A DNA stretch of 64,000 nt from Streptomyces venezuelae (GTDB taxonomy: Bacteria; Actinomycetota; Actinomycetes; Streptomycetales; Streptomycetaceae). The stretch is from contig NZ_CP029191.1 of NCBI RefSeq assembly GCF_008642335.1, forward strand, positions 6,758,001 through 6,822,000. Reading direction: 5' to 3'. Both the position numbers and the translations under genes were made by a program. The notes beneath the pieces are model-generated. The model was not told the origin of the DNA and ran no database searches. It was given only the letters and a program-made list of their open reading frames with translations. Positions 9,634 through 18,339 of the stretch are shown one piece after another; positions within the stretch are counted from its first letter, which is position 1, and each line of letters starts with the position of its first letter.

Positions 9634-9863
9634 GTGTTGCCGGTCCTCCCCTGGTCACCACACCACCAGCATTGCGCAGAGCGGACAGAGGCATGACGTT
9701 GCCTCATACACGAACAAAAGGATCACGAGTGACGTCGTTCGCTGTTCGGCTGGGCACTGCAGGCGTACGGGTCAGGATGGTTTGGCACCGATCCGGAGGA
9801 CGGGTACCGCGTTCCTCGTTACGTTTGTGGTGCCGCGGTTGACATCGACGCCAGGAGATTCCC

Positions 9864-11444
9864 GTGAAGCGGACGAACCTCACGCCCACCGAGCAGGTCC
9901 TGGAACAGGTGAGATCGGCGAAGGCTCAGCAGGCACTCGCCCGTTGGCTGGAGCGGCAAACCGCAACAGTCACACCCGCGGGCTGGACCGGTGAGGGCTT
10001 CACCGAGGCCCAGGTGCTGGGCGTCTATCTCCAGGACTACCTCGACCATCCGAGCGGGGTGATCATCAAAATCGTCGAGAAGGGGAACCGGGACAAGGAG
10101 TTCAAGGCTCATAAACAGGCGTACAAGGACTCGTCCAGGGACTCACCGCGCTTCGCGGAGGAACACCTTGCTGAGCTGCTGGACGACATGATCCAGCTGG
10201 ACAACGGCGGATCCATCATATTCCAAAGGGTGGTGGGGGGTGGCTTCGACGAGACGCAGCAACTCGACAAGGCGCTCATCGAAAGTCTCGATCCCGTCGC
10301 CGCGTGCCGACACATCGCTTCCTCCCTGCTGGACGAGTGGAACACGCATTCGGAGCATTCGGGCTCGCTGCCGCAGGACATCGGCGTCGTCTTCGACGAA
10401 TTGCTCGGACAGCGCATCGCTCCCGGGGGGACGATCGCCGCGTGGGCTTCTCGGCACGAAGGGCTCCTCGTCGAGCCCCGGACGTGGCTCAGTCACGGTG
10501 GCCAACGGCTGATCAACCCGTTCGCCCTTGGCGCGCGAGCATCCCTCGGTTCCCAACTGCCCAAAATGATCATCATGCGCGGCAAAACACACGGGGATCT
10601 GCACCCGGGAAACGTGTTGGTCAGTACGGCAACGGGAGGCCTTTCGTACTTTCTGGTGGACCTGGCCCGGTACTCCGCGTCAGGGCCGCTGTCCTGGGAC
10701 CCTGTCTACCTCACGCTGACCACGGTCGCGAAGTTCCTGCCCGACCTGGACTTCCGCTCCCGTGAGGCGCTGCAGCATTGGGTGCTCGATCCCGCCGGAC
10801 GGCCGGATCCCGCGTGGCCTCGGCCGCTGCGGGCCACTGGGGCCGGGGTGCACCATGCCACCGTCGAGTGGGCGCAAGGGCGGGGCATTCTTCCCCTCTG
10901 GAAGCAGCAGCGGCTGCTGTGCCTCACCGCCGTCGCGCTCCTCCTCACCGGCCGAGACCGCCTGCTCACGCCTGAGTCCCGAACCTGGTTCTTCTGGCTC
11001 GCGGCACGAGCGGCAACTCAACTCGTCGGAGAAGATGCGGACTTCACTCGGGAGGATCCGCTCATGCTGCCCGAGTCGCTCATCGTCGGTAACGTGGTCA
11101 GCCTGGACGATCGCCGCGCCCCGGACTCCGTACGACCGTCGTCCGCGGACCATGTCGCGGATGAGGCGGAGCCTTGGAACGAGTTGCTCGCGGAGTTGCG
11201 CGTCGTCCAGTTGGACGCGCCGGATCCGGTGACCCTGGCAGCACACACCGAGGCTCTTCGGCTTCGTCTGGTCCATACGCTGAGATCTGATGGCGTATAC
11301 CGGAGCACATCCATAAAGCTCCTGGCCGAGCTCGCGGCCACGCTGGACGAGGCGCTTCGGCCCGGCGCCACGAGTACCGACGTACGAGCCGCGTGCCAGC
11401 ACGCCACACTGCTCAGGACCTGGATCCTCGGCAAGCTCTCCTGA
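9864..11444 (+). CDS. Atypical kinase-like (APH/ABC1-fold) protein of an accessory cluster
   Basis: The 526-residue protein shows a protein-kinase-like core: a candidate ATP-contacting Lys69 in GVIIKIVEKG, the catalytic-loop motif HGDLHPGN (243-250) and a metal-binding Asp266 in FLVDLARY. This order matches aminoglycoside-phosphotransferase and ABC1-type folds. The N-terminal 60 residues and the C-terminal 120 are helical and unassigned. Whether it phosphorylates a protein or a small molecule cannot be read. Kinase-like domains of this sort occur in bacterial NTP-dependent conflict systems, but assignment to a named family needs a profile search. Start GTG 9864 follows AGGAG by about six bases. 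A coiled-coil protein gene begins 18 bases downstream. Codon use includes AAA and ATA, unlike core genes. Confidence 0.75.
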   Translation: MKRTNLTPTEQVLEQVRSAKAQQALARWLERQTATVTPAGWTGEGFTEAQVLGVYLQDYLDHPSGVIIKIVEKGNRDKEFKAHKQAYKDSSRDSPRFAEEHLAELLDDMIQLDNGGSIIFQRVVGGGFDETQQLDKALIESLDPVAACRHIASSLLDEWNTHSEHSGSLPQDIGVVFDELLGQRIAPGGTIAAWASRHEGLLVEPRTWLSHGGQRLINPFALGARASLGSQLPKMIIMRGKTHGDLHPGNVLVSTATGGLSYFLVDLARYSASGPLSWDPVYLTLTTVAKFLPDLDFRSREALQHWVLDPAGRPDPAWPRPLRATGAGVHHATVEWAQGRGILPLWKQQRLLCLTAVALLLTGRDRLLTPESRTWFFWLAARAATQLVGEDADFTREDPLMLPESLIVGNVVSLDDRRAPDSVRPSSADHVADEAEPWNELLAELRVVQLDAPDPVTLAAHTEALRLRLVHTLRSDGVYRSTSIKLLAELAATLDEALRPGATSTDVRAACQHATLLRTWILGKLS

Positions 11445-11462
11445 CCACTCCTCCGAGTCGGC

Positions 11463-11936
11463 ATGGCCGGGCCACTCGCCACCGTCGCGGCGCACGTCAG
11501 GAGTGAACTCGAGGAACTCCTCGCAGTGACGGAGGAGATCGAGGTGCTTCAGGGAGAGGCCTTCAGCATCGTGGCGAGGATCGAGGCACTCCGGAGGGAA
11601 GTGGAGGGGTTGGCGGGGCGGGCCGTTACTCCCGAGCTGATCAGCGTGATGACCAGGAAACTGGTGGCGGTCCGGCGTTCCGCGGACGCCGTTCGGATGC
11701 ACGTCCACAGCAGGCGTGACCACCCTCCGCACGTCTACCTCAACTCACTGGGCAAGCTTGCCGAATTCCTCGACGAGGAACTCCGATTGGCCATCGATCA
11801 TTTCGCTGAAGTGGAACGCAGCAACCCGTCCGCACTGCGGAGATCCGAGCACGGCCAAGTGATCAACATCCGCATCGAGGAGGGAAGCGAAGGCGGGGGA
11901 GTAGAAGACGGCGGCTCCGCGCACTCTGCGAGCTGA
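11463..11936 (+). CDS. Small helical/coiled-coil protein, likely partner of the kinase-like protein
   Basis: This 157-residue protein is not recognised. Residues 5-120 are almost entirely predicted helix with heptad-like spacing of Leu/Val/Ile (VRSELEELLAVTEEIEVL, IEALRREVEGLAG), and the last 25 residues are a Gly/Glu/Ser-rich tail. It has no signal peptide or membrane segment. It starts 18 bases after the kinase-like gene with no convincing ribosome binding site, which suggests translational coupling, and it converges with the membrane-protein gene at 11944. The tight pairing is the only evidence for a joint role. Confidence 0.65.
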   Translation: MAGPLATVAAHVRSELEELLAVTEEIEVLQGEAFSIVARIEALRREVEGLAGRAVTPELISVMTRKLVAVRRSADAVRMHVHSRRDHPPHVYLNSLGKLAEFLDEELRLAIDHFAEVERSNPSALRRSEHGQVINIRIEEGSEGGGVEDGGSAHSAS

Positions 11937-11943
11937 CCGGCGT

Positions 11944-12597
11944 TCATTCCGGTACTGGTCCTACGATGAGCCGTTCGAGAGCGGCCATGGCCGCATGGGC
12001 CGGATGCACGAACTCGTGTCGGAACCGGGCCGATTCGGCGTAAGGCCCGATGAAGTCGGCCAGTTCGGGCATCGCGCGCAGGTCGACCTCTGTCCCGTCG
12101 ACTCGCGGCATGACGTCCTCGTACTCGGTGATCAATGATCGGAGATAGGCCTCTGCCTTGTTGAACGAGGTGATGAGTTCTGGGTCCGCCTCAAAGAGCC
12201 CGCCCTCGACACTCATGGTTCGTGCCATCGTTTCCAGGGCCAACTGCGCGTCCAGGACAGCCTGCAGCAACTCGTCGTACCGGGCGATACGCACCCGCCG
12301 GTCGAGGTGGATCGGCCCACTGGTCAATGCCGAGGCGCGCAGCAGCCGCCGGGACCGTTTCACTGTGTTGTAGTGGGCGATGAGTTCGCCCAGATAGCGC
12401 TGCCAGGTCTTACGGAGGGCCTCGGCGTGTTCCTCCTCCTGCCGGAGCCGCTCTGTCCGCCGGTCGGCTTCCCGGTTGAACGCCTGATAGGTGAGTGAGA
12501 CGCCACCACCGAGCACGGCGACCAAGAAGAACTGCAACAACGCCTTGTACGCCTCGGCGCCGACGGCTTTCGTCGCCGCGCCATGCCAGAAAACCAA
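11944..12597 (-). CDS. Small membrane protein with long cytoplasmic helical domain
   Basis: From TTG 12597 this gives 217 residues with one hydrophobic segment (LLQFFLVAVLGGGVSLTYQAF) followed by a charged helical domain (NREADRRTERLRQEEEHAEAL onward). The frame stays open upstream to a TAG at 12694-12696. Those 32 codons encode a plausible first membrane helix (LTIAIATGAFISLVFAVG), preceded by a basic SLKRR stretch, but contain no ATG, GTG or TTG. Either the protein starts at TTG 12597 with one helix, or it starts at a rare codon and has two. It converges with the coiled-coil gene seven bases away. Function unknown. Confidence 0.65.
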   Translation of the reverse strand: MVFWHGAATKAVGAEAYKALLQFFLVAVLGGGVSLTYQAFNREADRRTERLRQEEEHAEALRKTWQRYLGELIAHYNTVKRSRRLLRASALTSGPIHLDRRVRIARYDELLQAVLDAQLALETMARTMSVEGGLFEADPELITSFNKAEAYLRSLITEYEDVMPRVDGTEVDLRAMPELADFIGPYAESARFRHEFVHPAHAAMAALERLIVGPVPE

Positions 12598-12906
12598 CCC
12601 GACGGCGAAGACCAGGCTGATGAATGCGCCGGTCGCGATGGCAATCGTGAGCCGGCGTTTGAGAGAGCGCCCCGTATTGTCGATACGTGGAGCCTAGCGG
12701 CGGTTCGCGTGCCGGTCGACGGTGCGGATACAGACTGCGCCATGGCGCCGCTCACATGCCGATGGCCCCCGTCGGCGCCTCGTAACCAACAAGGCAGCGT
12801 GCGTGTCCGCGCCTCGGCTCAACCGCTCACGGCGCCACCGCGTTCCGATCACCCGTGTCGAACCGGGAACGTGATCGTTTCTTCTCTACGTGAGAAGGAG
12901 TCGATC
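12598..12906. other. Intergenic region between two divergent genes
   Basis: This 309-base gap separates the small membrane protein gene (minus strand) from the TTG-start gene at 12907. Its first 96 bases keep the minus-strand frame open and may encode the missing N-terminus of that membrane protein. The rest should hold both promoters. No RNA gene, repeat or clear operator was seen. Confidence 0.5.
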
Positions 12907-13530
12907 TTGACCGGGTGGGTGCGGCTCGGCGGTGGTCTCGGCATCGTCGTGAGCCTGTGCCCGGTGCCGGGGCTGACCGTCGACGCGCAGGTCGGCGCGC
13001 ATGTGGACACGTACGCGGGGGCGCTCGGCGTGGTCCTCTCGGAGCGGCTCGAGATCTGCCGCGAGGACCACCCGGGTGCCCCCGACGACATCGGTACCGA
13101 CGCCGGTACCGCCGTCGGCACCGATGTCGTGCCCGAGCTGCATGCCCGGCCGGGCCTCGACGCGCCGCCTGCCCCGCCCGCGAAAGCGGCCCCCCGCCCG
13201 GCCAGGCCCCCGGCGCCCCCCACCGGCCCACCGCCCCGCACCGCGCCCCGCATCCGCGAACTCCACGTCCCCGTACGCCTGGAGTCCCGCCCCCGCTCCG
13301 CGCACCCCGCGCCCGGCCCGCCGCCCCGGCCCGCCCTCTCGGCGCCCGGCTACCGGCCCGCCGAGGAGCGCGAGCGTGAGGGCGGGCGGTCCATGGTCAC
13401 CACGACGATGGTCGTCACCACACCCGCGGTCCTCGCCGCGGCGCTACTGCGCCCGCGCTCCCGCTCCGCCGTGTCCGGTGCGTCCGGCGCCCGTTCCCGC
13501 CCCACCCCGCCCTCCGGAGGCCCCTCGTGA
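12907..13530 (+). CDS. Pro-rich protein with C-terminal membrane segment, paired with DUF4239 gene
   Basis: A TTG at 12907 preceded by GAGAAGGAG (12891-12899) opens a 207-residue protein. The first 35 residues are hydrophobic (LGGGLGIVVSLCPVPGLTV), the middle 100 are dominated by Pro, Ala and Arg, and a second hydrophobic stretch (about 163-183, MVTTTMVVTTPAVLAAALL) lies near the end. No family is recognised. Its stop overlaps the GTG of the DUF4239 gene (GTGA), so the two are translationally coupled and probably act together at the membrane. Confidence 0.65.
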   Translation: MTGWVRLGGGLGIVVSLCPVPGLTVDAQVGAHVDTYAGALGVVLSERLEICREDHPGAPDDIGTDAGTAVGTDVVPELHARPGLDAPPAPPAKAAPRPARPPAPPTGPPPRTAPRIRELHVPVRLESRPRSAHPAPGPPPRPALSAPGYRPAEEREREGGRSMVTTTMVVTTPAVLAAALLRPRSRSAVSGASGARSRPTPPSGGPS

Positions 13531-14282
13531 CGGAATGGTTCGTACTCGGTCTTGCCATGGTGCTTGCCTGCGCGATCGTGCTGGCCGTGACCGTGATCAG
13601 ACATCGCAGGGTGCCCGAGGACGACGACACCAGCGAGACGCCGGACGTCCTGGAGTACATGGTCATGATGGTCGGCGTCGTGTACGCGATCGTCCTCGGT
13701 CTCGCCATCGCCGGTGTCTGGGAGGCCCGCGGCGCCGCCCAGGACGGCACCCGCGACGAGGCGCAGGCCCTGCACGAGATCAGCAGGCGCGTGCAGGTCT
13801 ACCCGGCGGACGCGCGCGAACGCGTCGAGGACGACGTACGGCGGTACAGCGAGCACGTCACCACCGTCGAGTGGCCGCACATGATCGAGGAGCATCAGCT
13901 CACGGACCGGGGCGGTGAACTCCTCGACACCCTGCGCCGGGACATCGCGCGGCGCCCGCCCGCCAGCGAACTGGAGGCGCAGACCTACCAGCCGTTGCTC
14001 GACCAGGTGGCCGCCGCCGACGAGGCGCGCAGGGCGCGGGCCGACAACGCGGAGGAGACGCTGCCCGGCGTGGTCTGGTTCGGCCTCGTCGCGGGGGCGT
14101 TCGTCACCGTCGGACTGATCTTCACGCTGCAGATCAGACGCTCCTCCAGGGAACTGCTGCTCGCCGGGACCTTCAGCGCCCTGATCGCCTTCCTCCTCTT
14201 CCTGGTCTGGAACTTCGACGCGCCGTTCGGCAGGACGGCGACGGAGACGACGACCGCTTTCCAGGACCTGATCAGTGCATGA
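13527..14282 (+). CDS. DUF4239 / bestrophin-like membrane protein
   Basis: The 251-residue protein has two N-terminal hydrophobic segments (about 4-24 and 45-65) and two C-terminal ones (about 190-210 and 215-235) around a soluble helical domain, the layout of DUF4239 (bestrophin-like) proteins. Bestrophin relatives can form anion channels, but no transport function is established from this sequence. Start GTG 13527 lies in a GTGA overlap with the upstream gene. It converges with the PucR regulator gene, with only five bases between stops. Confidence 0.75.
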   Translation: MTEWFVLGLAMVLACAIVLAVTVIRHRRVPEDDDTSETPDVLEYMVMMVGVVYAIVLGLAIAGVWEARGAAQDGTRDEAQALHEISRRVQVYPADARERVEDDVRRYSEHVTTVEWPHMIEEHQLTDRGGELLDTLRRDIARRPPASELEAQTYQPLLDQVAAADEARRARADNAEETLPGVVWFGLVAGAFVTVGLIFTLQIRRSSRELLLAGTFSALIAFLLFLVWNFDAPFGRTATETTTAFQDLISA

Positions 14283-14287
14283 GCTGG

Positions 14288-15511
14288 TCAATGTGTGACC
14301 TGCCGCTGCGCGAGCCGGTGCGCCTCCACCGCGAGTGACACCTCCACCAGGTCCCGCGGGCGGGCCAGGGAGCGCGAGGTCAGCTGCTCCAGGCGGCGCA
14401 GGCGGTTGAAGACGGTGTTGCGGTGGCAGTACAGGCGACCGGCCGCACGGCCCGCCGAACCCTCGCAGGCCAGCCAGGCGTCCAGCGTCTCCAACAGCAC
14501 GGCCCGGTCGGCCGGTTCGAGCGCGAGGACCTCGCCGAGGACCTCCGACACGAGCCGCCCCGCCAGCTCCGGCTGGCTGACCACGAGGGCCGTCGGCATC
14601 CGCTGGTCCAGGCGGACGATGCCGGTCGCGTCCGGCGGACACGTGCGCAGCGCGAGCTCCGCGAGCCGTCGGGCGTGGCCGAGCTCGGCGAGTCCGGCCA
14701 CGACGGGGCTGATGCCGCCGGGTCCGGGGCACCGCCCGTCGAGCAGCCGGGCCAGACCGTCGAGACCCTCGTCGGCGCCGAGCGCGACCACGCCGACCTC
14801 GCAGTCCGTCCGCATCCGCCAGACGAACCGGAACCCCGCCCGCTGGATCTGCCGGTGGAACGCCTCGCGCCCGTCGCGCCGCTCCGCGCGGAGCACGATC
14901 ACCGCGTACGGGCCGTGCTCGGGCAGGTCGAGACCGGCGGCGGCCCGCGCGGCGAGGCCCGGCGCCGACCGGCCCTCCAGGAGGGCGTCGAGCAGCGCCT
15001 GCAGCTGCTCGTCCGTGCGCCGCCGCAACTCCAGCTCCGTCGCGCGGTACGCGTCGGACGCCACGGCGGCCTGTGCGTCCACCGCCGACCACACCATCGT
15101 CGCCGAGCGCATCAGGACCGCGAGCTTCTCCGGGTCCTTGCCCGCGGTGCCCTCCAGGAGCGAGTCCCACACGAGGTAGCCCGCGTTGCGGTACGAGTGC
15201 ACCAACAGGTCGAGCGGAAGCCCCTGTTGGGCACGGCGCCGGCCCGCCTCCTCCGCGTACTCCAGGTCGCGGCGCGGCGAGGCCCGCGGGGCCGAGATGG
15301 CCTCGATGCCGATCCGCATGGCCTCCTCGGCCTCCCGCCACTGCACGTCGTACGGCAGGACGCTCCCGTACACCGACGAATGCTCGCCGAGCTGCCGCAG
15401 ATGCTGGTCGACCAGCTCGGGCAGGCGCGGCAGCAGCGCGGTGCACGCCTCCTTGAGGAGCTTCCAGTCGTGTCCGGTCCGAGGCCTGCGTCCGTTCGCG
15501 AGCCCGCTCAT
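14288..15511 (-). CDS. PucR/CdaR-type transcriptional regulator
   Basis: The 407-residue protein ends in the PucR-type helix-turn-helix (LLETLDAWLACEGSAGRAA, then LYCHRNTVFNRLRRLE). A GGDEF-like middle region of the CdaR class and an N-terminal helical sensor domain (RsbR-like arrangement, with DLLVHSYRNAGYLVWD) precede it. These regulators commonly sense metabolites and control adjacent catabolic or transport genes. The start at 15511 (ATG) follows GGGGGAA. It is transcribed divergently from the branched-chain-type ABC operon, and a perfect palindrome lies in the shared 241-base region, so it is the likely regulator of that operon. Confidence 0.88.
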   Translation of the reverse strand: MSGLANGRRPRTGHDWKLLKEACTALLPRLPELVDQHLRQLGEHSSVYGSVLPYDVQWREAEEAMRIGIEAISAPRASPRRDLEYAEEAGRRRAQQGLPLDLLVHSYRNAGYLVWDSLLEGTAGKDPEKLAVLMRSATMVWSAVDAQAAVASDAYRATELELRRRTDEQLQALLDALLEGRSAPGLAARAAAGLDLPEHGPYAVIVLRAERRDGREAFHRQIQRAGFRFVWRMRTDCEVGVVALGADEGLDGLARLLDGRCPGPGGISPVVAGLAELGHARRLAELALRTCPPDATGIVRLDQRMPTALVVSQPELAGRLVSEVLGEVLALEPADRAVLLETLDAWLACEGSAGRAAGRLYCHRNTVFNRLRRLEQLTSRSLARPRDLVEVSLAVEAHRLAQRQVTH

Positions 15512-15609
15512 CGTTCCCCCCGTCGCCGCGCGCCAGGGCGCCGTCGGCACGGCGCTGCTGGGGAGGATGCCATCGCTCCGCCCCCTCCGGCAGGCCCCTG
15601 ACACGCGGT

Positions 15610-15627
15610 GTTGTGCCCATGCACAAC
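15610..15627. promoter_or_regulatory. Palindromic operator candidate between pucR-type gene and liv-type operon
   Basis: GTTGTGC (15610-15616) and GCACAAC (15621-15627) are perfect 7-bp arms around CCAT. The site lies about 100 bases upstream of the regulator start and 126 upstream of the first transporter gene. This is the expected place for a PucR-type regulator to control both itself and the transporter. The match to a known consensus was not checked. Confidence 0.55.
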
Positions 15628-15752
15628 GGCGGGGCGCCCCCGGTGGTCTCCCGCAGCGTTTCCCCCACTGCCCGTGGACGGGCGGCCCCCGCGGTGCTGG
15701 GGTGAGCGCCACACGACGGCGGACGTGCCGTACGGGACGAGGGGGGCGGTAC

Positions 15753-16646
15753 GTGGGCGGCTCGATTGCGGAGGACAGGGGTGGTGCGGACGCGGCCGGG
15801 CACGGCGGCGGTGCGGGCCGGCGCGGACGTCCCGGGCGCGGGACGGGACTCGTCGTGCGGGACGTCTCCGTCGGATACGGGCCCGTGCGGGCGCTGCGGC
15901 GGGTCTCGCTCGATCTGCCGGACGGCACCGTCGTCGCCGTGCTCGGGGGCAACGGCGCGGGCAAGTCGACGCTGCTGCGGGCCGTCTCGCGGACGCTCTC
16001 CTTCCAGGGCGGGACGCTCACCTCGGGGTCCGTCCATTTCGGTGGGCGTCGCATCGACGGGCTCTCGGCGGACCGGGTCGTCGCCGCCGGGATCTCCCAG
16101 GTGCCCGAAGGGCGGCAGGTCTTCGCCCGGATGACCGTCACCGACAACCTGCGGGCGGGCGCCCTCGGCGCCACCGGTTCGCGTGCCGCCAAGGCCGACG
16201 CCCTGCGGCGCGTCCACGACCTCTTCCCCGTACTCGCCGAACGCGGCGCCCAACGCGCCGGACTGCTCTCCGGCGGCGAGCAGCAGATGCTCGCGGTCGG
16301 CCGGGCCCTCATGGCCTCCCCGCGCCTGCTCCTCCTCGACGAACCCTCCCTGGGCCTCGCCCCGCTGATGGCCGCCCGCATCGCCGACACCATCCGCGAG
16401 ATCAACGCGCAGGGCACCTCCGTACTCCTCGTCGAGCAGAACGCCGCCCTCGCCCTGCGCCTCGCCACCACCGCCTACGTCCTCGACGTCGGCGAGGTCG
16501 CCCTGTCCGGGCCCGCCGACGAACTCGCCGCCTCCGACGAGGTACGCCGCCGCTACCTGGGCGTGGTCGACGAGGCCGCGGCGGCCGACGCGACCCGCGG
16601 GACCGGCGCACCGCTGACACTGCGGCGCTGGGAGGCCGACCGGTGA
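15753..16646 (+). CDS. livF: ABC transporter ATP-binding protein, LivF type
   Basis: The 297-residue ATPase carries Walker A (GGNGAGKST), the Q-loop region (GISQVPEGRQVF), the ABC signature (LLSGGEQQ), Walker B (LLLLDEPSLGL) and the switch-region phrase VLLVEQNAALAL; QVPEGRQVF and LVEQN are typical of LivF. It energises uptake of branched-chain amino acids or similar ligands (amides, urea, aromatic acids) in this class. An unusual Gly/Ala/Arg-rich N-terminal extension of about 35 residues precedes the domain if GTG 15753 is right; GAGGGGGG lies about six bases before it. It is the first gene of a five-gene overlapping operon. Confidence 0.88.
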   Translation: MGGSIAEDRGGADAAGHGGGAGRRGRPGRGTGLVVRDVSVGYGPVRALRRVSLDLPDGTVVAVLGGNGAGKSTLLRAVSRTLSFQGGTLTSGSVHFGGRRIDGLSADRVVAAGISQVPEGRQVFARMTVTDNLRAGALGATGSRAAKADALRRVHDLFPVLAERGAQRAGLLSGGEQQMLAVGRALMASPRLLLLDEPSLGLAPLMAARIADTIREINAQGTSVLLVEQNAALALRLATTAYVLDVGEVALSGPADELAASDEVRRRYLGVVDEAAAADATRGTGAPLTLRRWEADR

Positions 16647-17452
16647 ACGAGACATCCGTACCGGCCCTCGACGTCCGCGACCTCACCGTCCGCTTCGCCG
16701 GGCTCACCGCACTCGACGCCGTCAGCTTCACCGTCCGCCCCGGCACCGTGCACGCCGTCATCGGGCCGAACGGCGCGGGCAAGTCCACCTGCTTCAACGT
16801 CCTGTCCGGCGTCTACCGCGCCACCTCCGGCAGCGTCCGCTTCGGCGCGCACGAGCTCACCGGACTGCGCCCGCACCGCATCGCGGAGCTCGGCGTCGCC
16901 CGGATCTTCCAGAACCTCGCGCTGCCGCCCCGCGCCACCGTCGCCGACAGCCTCCTCCTCGGCCGCCACCGGCTGACCCGCGCCGGCTTCATGGCCGCCG
17001 GACTCCGGCTCCCCTCGGCCGCCCGCGAAGAACACCGCCACCGCGAACGCGTCCGCGAGATAGCCGCCTTCGTCGGCCTGGAACACCAACTCGACCAGCC
17101 CGCGGGCGCCCTGCCCTACGGCCAGCAGAAGCTCGCCGAGCTCGCCCGCGCCCTCTGCATGGAGCCGCGCCTGCTGCTCCTCGACGAGCCAGTCGCCGGG
17201 ATGACCGCCGACGAGCGGCGCCGCACCGCGGCCGTCATCGCGGGCGTCCGCGACAGCCTCGGCATCTCGATCGTCCTGGTGGAACACGACATGGGGGTGG
17301 TGATGCGGCTCGCGGACGCGGTGACCGTACTCGACTTCGGGCGCCGGATCGCCGACGGCGCCCCCGGCGACGTACAGAACGATCCGGCGGTCGTACGCGC
17401 CTACCTGGGCGAGGGCGAATGGACCGGGGACGGAGAGGGACGACGACCGTGA
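16643..17452 (+). CDS. livG: ABC transporter ATP-binding protein, LivG type
   Basis: The 269-residue ATPase shows Walker A (GPNGAGKST), the LivG-type phrase VARIFQNLALPP, the signature region LPYGQQKLAELARAL, Walker B (LLLLDEPVAGM) and the switch VLVEHDMGVVM. It pairs with the LivF subunit. The start is GTG 16643 in a GTGA overlap with livF, with GGGAGG about seven bases before; its stop overlaps the permease start in the same way. The signature has YGQQK in place of SGGQ, which is normal for LivG. Confidence 0.93.
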   Translation: MNETSVPALDVRDLTVRFAGLTALDAVSFTVRPGTVHAVIGPNGAGKSTCFNVLSGVYRATSGSVRFGAHELTGLRPHRIAELGVARIFQNLALPPRATVADSLLLGRHRLTRAGFMAAGLRLPSAAREEHRHRERVREIAAFVGLEHQLDQPAGALPYGQQKLAELARALCMEPRLLLLDEPVAGMTADERRRTAAVIAGVRDSLGISIVLVEHDMGVVMRLADAVTVLDFGRRIADGAPGDVQNDPAVVRAYLGEGEWTGDGEGRRP

Positions 17453-18339
17453 CCACCTTCATCGAGCTGTTCCTCAACGGCATCTCCATGGGGTCGGTCT
17501 ACGCCCTCATCGCCCTCGGCTTCGTCGTCATCTTCCGCGCCACCGAGGTCGTGAACTTCGCCCACGCCTCACTGCTCCTCGCGGGCGGCTACATCACCGC
17601 GTCCCTCCACGACGACCTCGGCTTCTGGCCGGCGCTGCTCGTCGGCATCGCGGGCGCCGCGGTGGTCGGCGCGGCCGTCGAGTTCCTCGTCATGCGCCGC
17701 TACCGGGGCTCGGACCACAGCGTGCTCGCCATCGTCACCATCGGCGTCGACATCCTGCTCACCACCGAACTCACCCGTCGCCTCGGCACCGACGTCCTGC
17801 CGCTGGGCGACCCGTGGGGCGACGACGTGCTGACCATCGGGCCGATCTCCCTCGCCCACACCCGCATCGCCGCGTTCGTCGCCGCCGCCCTGCTCATCAC
17901 CGTTTTCCTCCTCGCCTTCCGCCACACCTCATGGGGCGTGGCGATGCGGGCCGCCGCCGAGAGCCCGGAGACCGCCGCGCTGATGGGCGTACGGCTGGGA
18001 AGGGTGTCGCTCGGCGCATGGGCGGTCGCGGGGGCGCTCGCCGCTGTGGCCGCGCTGTTCCTCACCGTCTTCCCGACGCCAGGACTGGAGCGCGCCACCT
18101 CGCTCGCCGCCCTGAAGGCGTTCCCGGCCGCGATCCTCGGCGGCCTCGACTCCACCACGGGCGCGCTGGTCGGGGGCCTCGTCGTCGGCGTCACCGAGTC
18201 CCTCGCCACCGGCTACCAGAGCGAGCTCAGCTTCCTCGGCCGCGGGCTCGGCGACCTGGCGCCCTATCTCGTCATGACCGTCATCCTGCTGCTGCGACCC
18301 GCCGGGCTGTTCGGCACGAAGGAGCTCGCCCGTGTCTGA
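17449..18339 (+). CDS. livH: Branched-chain-type ABC permease, LivH type
   Basis: The 296-residue membrane protein has about eight hydrophobic segments, begins FIELFLNGISMGSVYALIALG (typical LivH opening) and contains the permease loop RAAAESPETAALMGV, the cytoplasmic coupling region. It forms the pore with LivM. GTG 17449 in a GTGA overlap with livG is preferred; an in-frame ATG at 17419 would add ten residues inside the upstream gene. The stop overlaps livM by eight bases. Confidence 0.93.
   Translation: MTTFIELFLNGISMGSVYALIALGFVVIFRATEVVNFAHASLLLAGGYITASLHDDLGFWPALLVGIAGAAVVGAAVEFLVMRRYRGSDHSVLAIVTIGVDILLTTELTRRLGTDVLPLGDPWGDDVLTIGPISLAHTRIAAFVAAALLITVFLLAFRHTSWGVAMRAAAESPETAALMGVRLGRVSLGAWAVAGALAAVAALFLTVFPTPGLERATSLAALKAFPAAILGGLDSTTGALVGGLVVGVTESLATGYQSELSFLGRGLGDLAPYLVMTVILLLRPAGLFGTKELARV

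Noticed and set aside
9704-9889. 61-codon minus-strand frame upstream of the accessory kinase gene
   Set aside because: It overlaps the kinase gene start and the promoter region, is Arg-rich and has no ribosome binding site.
13350-16655. A 1101-codon open frame on the minus strand
   Set aside because: It runs opposite to livF and across the PucR and DUF4239 genes. Only the real genes show conserved motifs; the long frame is a high-GC shadow.
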